Below, piece by piece: positions 49,928-57,877 of a stretch of DNA of 64,000 nt; the first letter of the stretch is position 1; each line of letters begins with the position of its first letter. The translations under genes and the position numbers were made by a program. The DNA comes from JAHFDS01 sp964593795 (GTDB lineage Bacteria; Myxococcota_A; Polyangia; JAHFDS01), in NCBI GenBank assembly GCA_964593795.1, contig CAZQJC010000149.1, positions 28,409 through 92,408 on the forward strand, given 5' to 3'. The notes under the pieces were generated by a model, which did no database searches, was not told the origin of the DNA, and was given only the letters and a program-made list of their open reading frames with translations.

Positions 49928-50860
49928 CTACCCGTCTCCGAAGCCGGCCGAGTCCCACAGCGAGCGCTCGTAGCGGGACTCCTCGAGGATCGAGGTCACG
50001 GCCGCGCAGTACTTCGAGTAGCCCTCGCGGTACATCTCGAGCTGATCGATGAGGGCGCGCGTCCACAGCGGCGCGAACCCGTTGAACTTGAGCTCCACCA
50101 GCACGAACGGCCCGCCCGCGTGCTCGTGCTGGGCGATGCCGTCGATCGGCACCCAGCGACCTGGATCGCCCTCGAGGGTGGCGTGATCGACGGGCTGGAA
50201 GCACACGCCCCGGTCGAACGTCAGACGCACCTCCTCGAGCGGCTCTGGCGAGGCCCACGCCTCGCGCTGGCAGCGGACGAGGACGCGCGGCCTGGCCCGG
50301 TAGATCATCTGCCAGTAGAGGAACTGCCCCAGGTTGTCGCGATCCCTCGGGGGCGTCGGGAGCTGGTCGTACGTGCCGTCGATGACGCTCCTGACGTCCT
50401 CGACGGCGACGGCGGCGCGATCCTTGACGATGATCCGGTTGACCTTGCGCTTGATCTCGAAGAACGCGAGCCCCTTGGCGGGCTGGCCATAGGTGCGGAC
50501 GCGCAGCTTGAGGCGATCCGGGGCCTTCTCCATGTGGTGCTGGTAGAGGTCGAACCGGGGCGAGTCGAGGTACAGCGAGACGTTCCACTGGCTCCGGTTC
50601 GGCGCCGAGACGCAGAACGGGTCGAGCTGCATGTAGGGCTGCGCATAGCGGACCACGTGCTCGGCCTCCGCCACGGGCACCCAGTACTTGAGCTCGAAGC
50701 GCTGCATGCAGTGGCCGCGCGCCGCGGGCATGGGCGCCGGATCCGGCTCTGCCGCCGGTACGGGCGTGCGGTGCGCGCTCTGCCGCGGGGCCGACGCCGG
50801 CAGCCGGGCGCGCCCGAGGTGGTCGCGCGCGACGGCGAAGGACGTGTGGAGCCAGCGCAT
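49928..50860 (-). CDS. VTC-domain protein, polyphosphate polymerase-type
   Basis: The 310-residue product has the VTC/CYTH-type tunnel-fold motifs in order: RFELKYWVP, SLYLDSPRFDLYQHH, LKLRVRTYG, FFEIKRKVNRIIVKDRA, VRCQREAWAS, RLTFDRG, VLVELKFNGFAPLW and SKYCAAV. The Lys/Arg/Glu residues match the polyphosphate/triphosphate-binding tunnel of yeast Vtc4. The domain is cytoplasmic in known cases. The start is uncertain: ATG 50860 is chosen because AAGGGC precedes it, but GTG 50869 or the internal ATG 50707 (just before RFELK) are possible; the extra 51 residues are Ala/Pro-rich. It is coupled to DUF4956. Confidence 0.88.
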   Translation of the reverse strand: MRWLHTSFAVARDHLGRARLPASAPRQSAHRTPVPAAEPDPAPMPAARGHCMQRFELKYWVPVAEAEHVVRYAQPYMQLDPFCVSAPNRSQWNVSLYLDSPRFDLYQHHMEKAPDRLKLRVRTYGQPAKGLAFFEIKRKVNRIIVKDRAAVAVEDVRSVIDGTYDQLPTPPRDRDNLGQFLYWQMIYRARPRVLVRCQREAWASPEPLEEVRLTFDRGVCFQPVDHATLEGDPGRWVPIDGIAQHEHAGGPFVLVELKFNGFAPLWTRALIDQLEMYREGYSKYCAAVTSILEESRYERSLWDSAGFGDG

Positions 50861-50877
50861 GCCCTTCACCCGGTACG

Positions 50878-52974
50878 TCAGTTCCCCCGCCCCGGGTAGG
50901 GGCGCGCCTGCTTGACGTAGAGGGTCGCGGGCTGGCCGGGCGCCGCGTCGTCGTCGAACTTGAACTCGACGTCCATGGCGTACCACCCATTGTTGCCTGC
51001 CGCGGGCCCGTATGCAGCAGAGAATCGCTTGTGAATGGCGTCGAGCGCCACGCCGAGCTCGTGGATCTGCCGGGTCGTCAGCACGGTGGTCCCGGCCGTG
51101 ACGAGGTTCGAGTGTGACAGGTACGTGATGGGCTGATTGGGCGCGTCGAAGAAGTACAGGAACTGGTCGCTCGTCACGCCCGGCGGCGGCGCCACGACCT
51201 CGGCGTCCCCGCCGAACTGCACGTTGACGTAGAACGCGGGCTCGAGGCCCGTGGCGTCGAACGGGTTGTTCGTCACCGCGACGCCATTGGCCTCCTCGTC
51301 CGGGAAGTTGTGCGTGACGAGGAGCGCCATGCCCACGGACTTGTGGTCCACGCCGTAGAACGTGCGTTCCTCGAATGTGCGGAAGAGCCACGTGCTCGCG
51401 TAGGTCTCGCGGATCGCATCGAGGACGTCGTTCCAGTCGGCCGGGTCGCCCGAGTGTGACTCGTAGCAGCCGGCGCACGGGAATCCTTCGAGGTCCTCGC
51501 TGTTGGTGCTGGTGCGGAAGCGCATCTTTCGGCCGCCCGCGTACTCGCTGGCGATCTTCGTCATGAGCGCCGTCTGCAGGCCCATGTCGACCGCGCCGGC
51601 CATGATGGCCGCGCGGAACTCCGCGAGCTTGGTGTCGCGCGTCTTCGGGTCGCTCACGAACTGCGGATCCGCGAGCATCGCGTCGAGCCGGTCCCACAGG
51701 CCGTTCTGCCGGAGGAACTGGTCGTAGAAATAGACCGGGATCGCGAAGGCCTTCTGGATCGGCACGTCGGGCGTCCGCACGAGGATGCTGTACTGGGCCG
51801 CCTTTCCGCCGAAGGCGCGCACTGCCTTCTTGATCGACTCGCGGAGCGTCATGCCCTGCACCTCCGGCGTGACGTCCTCGATGTTCGTGATGGCCTGCAC
51901 GGACAGATCGAGCGCGGGCAGCGTCACCGACGGCGGCCGGTGCGCGTCGTTGTAGGCCTGCGCCTCGGCGTCGGTGGCGTCGCGGATGGTCCACTCGGAG
52001 GCGCCCACCGTGAGCTGCACGAGCTTGCCGTCGCGGGACTTGAGCTCGGGGTTCGTGGTCGCCCCGCGCAGGCCCATGTTGGGCGTCTTGCGGTTCTGCG
52101 AGAGGACGTTGACGTGCGACAGCGGCGTCTGGAACTCCTGCGTGATGAGGCCGCGCACGACCGAGATGTCGTTGGGCGCCTGGTCGAGGACGACGATGTC
52201 CTCGTGCGACAGGTACTCGGTCTCGAGCTTCGCCGCGGTCGTGAAGTGGAGCCGGCCGATGGTCGTCCCGAGCGTCAATGGCTGATAATCGATCGCGGCG
52301 TAGAGATCGTCGGTGGTCTTGATGCGCACGCTCGCGGGGAGCTTCCGCGCCTCGGCGGCCACGGCCTCCGACGTCGGGTGGAAGGCCAGCGCCGGGCCGA
52401 AGAACGCGTGCGCCTGCACGGTCTCGTAGAGGCGCTGGATCATCGTCGCGGACATCGTGTCGTAGGGCGCGACCTCGAGCGCCCACACCTTCGGGCCCGC
52501 GTAATACGTCACCGCGCCGAGGATGAAGCGCCGATCGGGCGAGTAGTACTCGCTGGCATTGAAGTCCGTCAACGCGCCCACGATCGGGTGCCCATTGCCG
52601 GAAAGGTGCGTGGACACGAACTGGTAGTGGATCTGGTACTTGTTGCTGTCCTGGAAATAGAGGGCATTGGCGTCGGACTGGTCGAGCACGACCTTGCCCG
52701 AGCGCGCGCCCGCGAGGTTCGCGTCGATGGGCTGCGACGCCAGGGCCTGGAAGTCCGCGGTGCAGTGGACGTCGCGCAGGAACTCCGGCGCCGCACCCGA
52801 CACCTCGCACGTGCCCTCGACGATCGTCGGCTCTCCTGCGCCGCCCGCGCCGCCCGCGCCGCCCGCGCCGCCCGTCCCGCCGGCGCCCGCCGCGCCCCTG
52901 GGATCGTCGCTGCAGCCGGCGAGGGCCCAGAGGCCCAGGCCGACGACGACGCCGAAACGCCCGGCGCGCAGCAT
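50878..52974 (-). CDS. Exported dikinase-like lipoprotein (phosphohistidine motif then PPDK-type ATP-grasp)
   Basis: The 698-residue product has lipobox A-L-A-G-C (Cys21) and a Gly/Ala linker. Residues 50-260 are an unassigned strand-rich domain. A PEP-utiliser mobile-like motif follows at 283-302 (TPLSHVNVLSQNRKTPNMGL, His287). From about 388 it is a PPDK/PEP-synthase-type ATP-grasp domain: AFGGKAAQ, MRFRTSTNSEDLEGF (484-498), VGMALLVTHNFPDEEANG and the typical end TLYVKQARP. The order His domain then ATP-binding domain is that of glucan water dikinases, not PEP synthase. Export of such an enzyme is unexpected because ATP is scarce outside. It lies 2 bases after the preceding lipoprotein gene and 17 bases before the VTC gene. 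Confidence 0.75.
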   Translation of the reverse strand: MLRAGRFGVVVGLGLWALAGCSDDPRGAAGAGGTGGAGGAGGAGGAGEPTIVEGTCEVSGAAPEFLRDVHCTADFQALASQPIDANLAGARSGKVVLDQSDANALYFQDSNKYQIHYQFVSTHLSGNGHPIVGALTDFNASEYYSPDRRFILGAVTYYAGPKVWALEVAPYDTMSATMIQRLYETVQAHAFFGPALAFHPTSEAVAAEARKLPASVRIKTTDDLYAAIDYQPLTLGTTIGRLHFTTAAKLETEYLSHEDIVVLDQAPNDISVVRGLITQEFQTPLSHVNVLSQNRKTPNMGLRGATTNPELKSRDGKLVQLTVGASEWTIRDATDAEAQAYNDAHRPPSVTLPALDLSVQAITNIEDVTPEVQGMTLRESIKKAVRAFGGKAAQYSILVRTPDVPIQKAFAIPVYFYDQFLRQNGLWDRLDAMLADPQFVSDPKTRDTKLAEFRAAIMAGAVDMGLQTALMTKIASEYAGGRKMRFRTSTNSEDLEGFPCAGCYESHSGDPADWNDVLDAIRETYASTWLFRTFEERTFYGVDHKSVGMALLVTHNFPDEEANGVAVTNNPFDATGLEPAFYVNVQFGGDAEVVAPPPGVTSDQFLYFFDAPNQPITYLSHSNLVTAGTTVLTTRQIHELGVALDAIHKRFSAAYGPAAGNNGWYAMDVEFKFDDDAAPGQPATLYVKQARPYPGRGN
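52833..52893 (-). repeat. GCC-rich linker repeat in the dikinase-like gene
   Basis: The plus strand shows a repeated CGCCGCCCG nonamer encoding GGA units on the minus strand. It is shorter than the linkers of the neighbouring genes. Confidence 0.6.
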
Positions 52975-52976
52975 GA

Positions 52977-54074
52977 TCAAGGCACCAGCGAGAAGCAGTA
53001 GAACCCGCCGTATCCGCCGCCCGAGCCCACGGTGACGGAGTTCGGCTGCGGTCCGCCCATCTCGATGAGGCTCACGCCCGGCGCGCAGCCGGACTCGGTG
53101 AGCGCGGACATCCAGTTCTCGCCGCTGCCCCGGCGCGGCCACGAGTGACCGACGCGCGGCTTGCCCTCGGTGGCCAGGTCACCCATGTTGGCCGTCCAGT
53201 CCTTGCACGTGGCGGTGGCCGAATAGAGCCGGCCCATCGTGTTCGAGCCGGTGAGCATGTCGTGGTTGTCCACCGCCGGCATGCTCGGATCGGGCCGGTG
53301 ATTGGGGACGCCGTCCTCGTTCGGGAAGTCGTTGATGATGGCGGGGTCCGCGCCGACGGGACGCGTGTTCGCGACGTCCGCCTTGGTCATCGCGAGCAGG
53401 CGACCGAGGCGGTCGTACCAGGGGCCCTCGCCGATGCGATCGATGGCGTCGACCTGCATGCCGTTCTCGCCGGACACGGCGCTCAGGAACGCGCGCCAGG
53501 GCTTGGCGCCCGCGCCGGGCATGCTGCGCTCGGCGATGGTCGCGCAGATCTTGTCGGCGCCGCGAAGGCCCGCACCCGGCCCCGTCTCGCCGAAGCGGAG
53601 GTCGCCGCCGAAGCCCTCCTGGTTGCCTGACAGCGCGCGCAGCGCGTCGAGGCTCGTGACGAAGAAGCTGAACCGCTGCAGCCCCGCGCCTCCGGCGCCG
53701 CCACTGCCGCCAGCCCCGGCACCACCGGCGCCCGCATTGCCGCCCGCGCCCGCAGCGCCGGCACCCGCATTGCCGCCGGCGCCCGCATTGCCGCCCGCGC
53801 CAGCAGCGCCGGCACCTGCATTGCCGCCGGTGCCTGCATTGCCGCCCGCGCCCGCAGCGCCGGCACCTGCATTGCCGCCCGTGCCCGCATTGCCGCCCGT
53901 GCCCGCACTGCCGCCCGTGCCCGCACTGCCGCCTGCACCCGCGCGGCCCGCGGCGCCGCCGGATCCGCCCGCGCCGCCCGTGCCGCCGGATCCGCCCGTC
54001 CCGGGATCGCTACCGCAGCTCGCGGCCGAGAGGAGTGCGGCCATCACGAGAACCGAGGTCGAGGTCTTGCGCAT
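52977..54074 (-). CDS. Gly-rich-linker lipoprotein with DUF1554-like lectin domain, copy 2
   Basis: The 365-residue product has a lipoprotein signal (VLVMAALLSAASC), about 105 residues of GGNAGAGAAGAGG-type linker, and a C-terminal domain of about 230 residues. This domain begins FSFFVTSLDALRALSGNQEG and contains LRGADKICATIAERSMPGAG, WRAFLSAV and DRIGEGPWYDRLGRLLAM, like DUF1554/endostatin-like lectin folds. It ends CAPGVSLIEMGGPQPNSVTV and GGYGGFYCFSLVP, with Cys residues for disulphides. It is a tandem duplicate of the gene immediately upstream, 8 bases away. AGGAG precedes the ATG. Binding of glycans or a surface polymer is plausible but inferred. Confidence 0.75.
   Translation of the reverse strand: MRKTSTSVLVMAALLSAASCGSDPGTGGSGGTGGAGGSGGAAGRAGAGGSAGTGGSAGTGGNAGTGGNAGAGAAGAGGNAGTGGNAGAGAAGAGGNAGAGGNAGAGAAGAGGNAGAGGAGAGGSGGAGGAGLQRFSFFVTSLDALRALSGNQEGFGGDLRFGETGPGAGLRGADKICATIAERSMPGAGAKPWRAFLSAVSGENGMQVDAIDRIGEGPWYDRLGRLLAMTKADVANTRPVGADPAIINDFPNEDGVPNHRPDPSMPAVDNHDMLTGSNTMGRLYSATATCKDWTANMGDLATEGKPRVGHSWPRRGSGENWMSALTESGCAPGVSLIEMGGPQPNSVTVGSGGGYGGFYCFSLVP
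53683..54002 (-). repeat. Gly/Ala linker repeats of copy 2
   Basis: Short units such as GCATTGCCGCC and GCCCGCACTGCC recur many times in 9-, 18- and 36-base arrays, encoding GGNAGAG and GGSAGT units. The array is about 320 bases long. Confidence 0.75.
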
Positions 54075-54082
54075 CGTCACTC

Positions 54083-55129
54083 CTAGGGAACCAGGGAGAA
54101 GCAGTAGAAGCCGCCATAGCCGCCACCCGAGCCGACCGTGGTGGAGTTCGGCTGCGGCGGGCCCATCTCGATGAGGCTCACGCCGGGCGCGCAGCCGGAC
54201 TCCGTGAGCGACGACATCCAGTTGGCGCCGTTCATGCCGCCAGGGCCGCCGGGGCCGCCGCGCGGCCACGAGTGCCCGACGCGCGGCTTGCCTTCGAGCG
54301 TCAGGTTGCCCGCATTGGCCGTCCAGTCGAGGCACGTCGCGGTCGCCGAGTAGAGCCGCCCCATCGTGTTCGAGCCGGTGAGCATGTCGTGGTTGTCGAC
54401 CGCCGGCATCGTCGGGTCGGGGGCGTGGTTGGGCACGCCGTCCTCGTTCGGGAAGTCGTTGATGATGGTCGGGTCCGCGCCCTGCGGACGGTCGAAGAGG
54501 AGGTTCGCCTTCGCCATCGCGAAGAGGCGGCCGCGCCGGTCGTACCAGGGGCCGTCGCCGATGCGATCGATGGCGTTGACCTGCTGGTTGTTCTCGCCGC
54601 GCACCGCGCTCAGGAAGGCGCGCCAGGGCTTGGCGCCTGCGCCCGGCATGCTGCGCTCGGCGATGGTGGCGCAGATCTTGTCCGCGCCGCGGAGGCCCGC
54701 GCCCTGGCCGGTCTCGCCGAAGCGGAGGTCGCCGCCGAAGCCCTCCTGGTTGCCCGACAGCGCGCGAAGCGCATCGAGGCTGGTCACGAAGAAGCTGAAC
54801 TTCTCGAGCCCGGCGCCACCGGTACCGCCCGTGCCCGCGCTGCCCGCGGAGCCCGCGCTGCCTGCGCTGCCCGCGCTGCCTGCAGATCCCGCGCTGCCTG
54901 CGGAGCCCGCGCTGCCCGCGCTGCCTGCAGACCCCGCAGACCCCGCAGACCCCGCGCCGCCTGCGGCACCGCCCGAGCCAGCTCGACCGGCCGCACCCGC
55001 GCTGCCCGCGGCACCCGCGCTGCCCGCGGCACCGCCGGTTCCTGCGCCGCCTGCGCCGTCGCCGCAGCCGACCACCGTGCCCGCGACGAGCAGGCCACCC
55101 ACGAAGGAGAGAGCTCGAAGGTTCTTCAT
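54083..55129 (-). CDS. Gly-rich-linker lipoprotein with DUF1554-like lectin domain, copy 1
   Basis: The 348-residue product has a lipoprotein signal (ALSFVGGLLVAGTVVGC), a linker with a pure GSA repeat, and the same C-terminal domain as its downstream neighbour. The two domains are nearly identical from SFFVTSLDAL to WRAFLSAV and diverge mildly after that; this copy has an extra GGPGGPGG insertion near the end. GGAGG lies 12 bases before the chosen ATG (9 before a GTG at 55132), and an ATG at 55141 touches it, so the start is uncertain by a few codons. Confidence 0.75.
   Translation of the reverse strand: MKNLRALSFVGGLLVAGTVVGCGDGAGGAGTGGAAGSAGAAGSAGAAGRAGSGGAAGGAGSAGSAGSAGSAGSAGSAGSAGSAGSAGSAGSAGSAGSAGTGGTGGAGLEKFSFFVTSLDALRALSGNQEGFGGDLRFGETGQGAGLRGADKICATIAERSMPGAGAKPWRAFLSAVRGENNQQVNAIDRIGDGPWYDRRGRLFAMAKANLLFDRPQGADPTIINDFPNEDGVPNHAPDPTMPAVDNHDMLTGSNTMGRLYSATATCLDWTANAGNLTLEGKPRVGHSWPRGGPGGPGGMNGANWMSSLTESGCAPGVSLIEMGPPQPNSTTVGSGGGYGGFYCFSLVP
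54811..55065 (-). repeat. 9-base GSA repeats of copy 1
   Basis: The plus strand shows more than ten 9-base units of the type CCTGCGCTG/CCCGCGGAG/CCCGCAGAC, encoding AGS on the minus strand. The units differ from those in the paralogue, so the linker has changed by local expansion after gene duplication. Confidence 0.75.
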
Positions 55130-55149
55130 CACGGAATCCATCCTCCGGG

Positions 55150-56202
55150 TCACTTGCAGGTCAAATCGTTCTGGCACGTCTTGCCCGTCGGGCAGTCCGT
55201 GTCCGAGGTGCACGACGTCAGGCCGGGGATCGTCACGGACTTCTCGACGTCCGAGGTCACGGTCAGGTCCACGCGTCCGGGCGCGATCGTCGCCGAGCCG
55301 ACGCTGCGGCGGGACAGGATCACCGTCGGGAAGCCGGCGATGCCGAGGCCCGTGAGGCGCGTCAGCATCGCCGCCGAGAGCACGAGCGATCCCGTGTCCT
55401 CCGCGTCGCACTCGATCATGCCCTTGGTGCCGCCGTGGTGGCTGATGTCGAGCTTGAGGTGGATCTTCGAGGCCGCGCTCGCGTTCGGGCGCGTCCACGA
55501 GATCGTGAGCGGCTGCCCGGGCTCGAGCCGGAGCTCCGCGTCCGCGACCTGGAGCGGCGCGATGCCCTTGGCCTTGATCGAGAACGCCGAGAAGTCTCCG
55601 CCGGCGGCGTCGAGCTGGAGGTCGTCGCCCTCGGAGAACGCGGGATACGCGAGGCGGCTCGCGGCCGGGACCTGGTACGCGTTCGACACCGGCGAGAGCA
55701 TGACCTCGCTCGCGCCTGCCTCGGTGCGCGCGCCCTTGAGCGTCACGCTGCCGACGCTGTGCGCGGTCGGGTAGGGCTGGCACCTGTCGTCGTCGACGCA
55801 GGCGGCGCTGCCGCCGCAGGGCGTGTTGCAGAAGGGGACCTTCGGCGTGACCAGCTTGCACGCGCCGTCCGCCATGTCCTGCTTCCAGATGAGCTGCGAG
55901 GGCTGCGCGCCGTCATAGACCTTGCCGACGACCTCCGTCGAGCCCGGCACCGCCGCCATCGTCGCCGTCGCGGGGACCGGTGCCACGAGGCGCACGTTGA
56001 AGGTGCCGACGAGCACGTTGGGATCCCCCATGCCGCCGGTGCCCGTGCCCGCGCCGCCGGCGCCGCCGCTCGCGCCCGCGCCGCCCGTTCCGCCGGTCGC
56101 ACCGGCGCCGCCGGATCCTGCGCCGCCGCCTCCGTTCGAGCCGCAGGCGCCGATGAGGCCCAGGGTCACCAGTCCGATGCCAATGCCGTTCTGCAGGTTC
56201 AC
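55150..56202 (-). CDS. Gly-rich-linker lipoprotein, first gene of the VTC operon
   Basis: The 350-residue product has a lipoprotein signal (NGIGIGLVTLGLIGAC) and a linker of GAGGSG-type units. A strand-rich region follows (LVGTFNVRLVAPVPATATMA and LQLDAAGGDFSAFSIKAKGI), with a Cys cluster (FCNTPCGGSAACVDDDRC) and a short C-terminal Cys module (SCTSDTDCPTGKTC). No family is recognised. The GTG at 56202 is chosen because it begins the signal peptide behind GAGAGG. The gene is followed after 20 bases by the first lectin-like lipoprotein and heads an unbroken minus-strand row of nine genes. Confidence 0.7.
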   Translation of the reverse strand: MNLQNGIGIGLVTLGLIGACGSNGGGGAGSGGAGATGGTGGAGASGGAGGAGTGTGGMGDPNVLVGTFNVRLVAPVPATATMAAVPGSTEVVGKVYDGAQPSQLIWKQDMADGACKLVTPKVPFCNTPCGGSAACVDDDRCQPYPTAHSVGSVTLKGARTEAGASEVMLSPVSNAYQVPAASRLAYPAFSEGDDLQLDAAGGDFSAFSIKAKGIAPLQVADAELRLEPGQPLTISWTRPNASAASKIHLKLDISHHGGTKGMIECDAEDTGSLVLSAAMLTRLTGLGIAGFPTVILSRRSVGSATIAPGRVDLTVTSDVEKSVTIPGLTSCTSDTDCPTGKTCQNDLTCK

Positions 56203-56518
56203 GCGCGGGACCTCTCTGTCTGTTCTGGGGCACCTGGGTGAGCCAGATGCGCACCGTCTACCCATTCGTGCCGGGAGCGAGCGGAAGCTTCACCGAAAAG
56301 TCACCGATCCTGGAAGGAAATTGATGCGTTCCAGGGGCATGGCGCACGGAAACACCGCCCGCCACGAGGTGACGGACGCGCAACGAATGCGCCACGATAG
56401 GGATGTTTGCACCACGGATGCCACACGTAACCACCCGGATCCATGATCCGTGAGGCGACGGCCGGCTGCGGAATCCGCAGCCTGGTGGCTGTTATCGCAC
56501 TTGAAGGGGAGGGGAACG
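56203..56518. other. Upstream region of the VTC operon, no gene seen
   Basis: This stretch should hold the operon promoter, but I found no clear -10/-35 pair for the minus strand and no TANNNT box close to the GTG. It is less GC-rich than its surroundings (for example GAAGGAAATTGATGCG near 56315), which suggests a regulatory rather than coding role. Confidence 0.4.
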
Positions 56519-56540
56519 CCCCGCCGCGAGCGCGGCGGGG
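56519..56540 (-). terminator. Strong hairpin after the lamin-tail lipoprotein gene
   Basis: CCCCGCCGC and GCGGCGGGG form a perfect 9-bp stem around a 4-base loop, starting 9 bases after the stop at 56550. On the minus strand GTTCCCC follows rather than a T run. It separates this gene from the VTC operon promoter region. Confidence 0.55.
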
Positions 56541-56549
56541 CAGCTGGAG

Positions 56550-57686
56550 CTACGGGTTCGCGAGGCCGAAGGACGAACCGGGCGTCATCATCGTGCCGAC
56601 GGTCCAGTCAGCCTTGTTCTTGGTGTTGGCGCCGGGGTTGCGCCGAGCCGAGGCGCCGGTGGCCGTGGAGCCGGTGCTGGCCAGATTGGAGCCGTCGACA
56701 CAGACCGTCGTCGCCGTCGCCGCAGTGCAGGCCGCGCCACCACAGTTGGCGGGCGTCCAGATCGACATCCCTTGCAGCGTCTGCAGGTCGGTGACGAAGC
56801 TCGCCGCGGGCGTTCCCGCCGAGGTGCGGAAGAACGGCACGGCGTCCATGATCGCGTTTGCCGACGAGCGCACCAGGTAGAAGTGGTTCGAGAAGGAGAT
56901 GCCCGTAGGGGCGCCACCCTCCTGGGGCGGGGTGATGTAGACGTCCCATGCCGTGTCGTAGTTTGCCGCCGTCATCGCGCTCGGGACCTGGTTCTTGGCC
57001 GTGGTCTCGGATGGCGTCGCCGCGTCCTGCGGGTTGAAGTGGACGACGATGATGTCGCCCGCTGCCACGTTGATGCTAGGCAGCGTGCCCAGCGCGAGCA
57101 TCGTGCCGGTGGGCGGTGCCGTGATGTCCCGCTCCAGCTTGATGCCGTTCGTGTTGCCAGCAGTCACCACGAGGAGCTCCATCAGGTCCCGTTGAGCATT
57201 GCCGATGCCCGGGTTGATCTCGTTGATCAACACGGTCGCGGTCGAGGCTGTGCCGCCGGTTCCACCGGTGCCGCCGGTTCCCCCCGTGCCGCCGGTTCCA
57301 CCGGTTCCACCCGTGCCGCCGGTGCCGCCGGTTCCTCCACTGCCACCAACGCCGCCGGTGCCGCCGGTCCCGCCCATGCCTGCGCCGCCGGAGCCGCCCA
57401 TGCCTGCGCCGCCGGAGCCGCCCATGCCTGCGCCGCCACTGCCGCCCATGCCCGCGCCGCCACTGCCACCCATCCCCGCGCCGCCACTGCCGGCACCACC
57501 CATGCCTGCGCCGCCTTCGCCTGCGCCACCCTGTCCTGCGCCACCGCCGCCCGATCCGCTGCGTCCCGCGCCGCCGCTGCCGGAGCGACCTGCGGAGCCA
57601 CCGGTCCCGGCGCCGCCGGTCCCTGCATCATCCCCGCACGAGGCGAGGCAAAAAGAGGCAAATAGAAGTGCTGCTCCAACACGCAT
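56550..57686 (-). CDS. Lipoprotein with lamin-tail-like domain and long Gly-rich linker
   Basis: The 378-residue product has a lipoprotein signal (MRVGAALLFASFCLASC), about 125 residues of GGAGMGGSGG and GGTGGT repeats, and a C-terminal domain starting ATVLINEINPGIGNAQRDLM ELL-type, the usual opening of lamin-tail (LTD) domains. It ends with a small Cys region (CGGAACT, TVCVDGS). LTD domains occur in bacterial surface proteins, often near CotH kinases and VTC genes, so a link to the next operon is plausible. GGAGG lies 6 bases before the ATG. Confidence 0.75.
   Translation of the reverse strand: MRVGAALLFASFCLASCGDDAGTGGAGTGGSAGRSGSGGAGRSGSGGGGAGQGGAGEGGAGMGGAGSGGAGMGGSGGAGMGGSGGAGMGGSGGAGMGGSGGAGMGGTGGTGGVGGSGGTGGTGGTGGTGGTGGTGGTGGTGGTGGTASTATVLINEINPGIGNAQRDLMELLVVTAGNTNGIKLERDITAPPTGTMLALGTLPSINVAAGDIIVVHFNPQDAATPSETTAKNQVPSAMTAANYDTAWDVYITPPQEGGAPTGISFSNHFYLVRSSANAIMDAVPFFRTSAGTPAASFVTDLQTLQGMSIWTPANCGGAACTAATATTVCVDGSNLASTGSTATGASARRNPGANTKNKADWTVGTMMTPGSSFGLANP
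57253..57627 (-). repeat. Gly-rich linker repeats of the lamin-tail lipoprotein gene
   Basis: Two arrays adjoin: TGCCGGTTCC/ACC-type triplet repeats encoding GGT (57253-57370), and a 24-base unit around CCGCCCATGCCTGCGCCGCC encoding GGAGMGGS (about 57370-57520). Both can vary in copy number without a frameshift. Confidence 0.75.
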
Positions 57687-57859
57687 GCTGTTCCTCCGGG
57701 GTTCAGGCCTGCTCTGGCCAGCGTCGAAAATCTCGCGCCGCCCATGCGTGCCTGTCCAGGGAGAAAGCTTCACGACATTTTTTCGCGCGTCGCGATCAGC
57801 GTCCGAGATCCACGCCACGCCGCGCGAAATCGGCAGTATTCGCCGGGGAACGGAGCGTC

Positions 57860-57865
57860 TATAAC
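57860..57865 (+). promoter_or_regulatory. TATAAC, candidate -10 box of the DUF2252 gene
   Basis: TATAAC matches five of six TATAAT positions and ends 12 bases before the ATG at 57878. Confidence 0.4.
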
Positions 57866-57877
57866 GAGCACGTCGGC

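Noticed and set aside
53683..55065. CRISPR-like repeat array
   Set aside because: The repeats are short, in frame with lipoprotein linkers and have no unique spacers.
57199..57864. Collagen-like or proline-rich protein on the plus strand
   Set aside because: The PPVPPVPP pattern is the complement of the Gly-rich linker of the lamin-tail lipoprotein gene.
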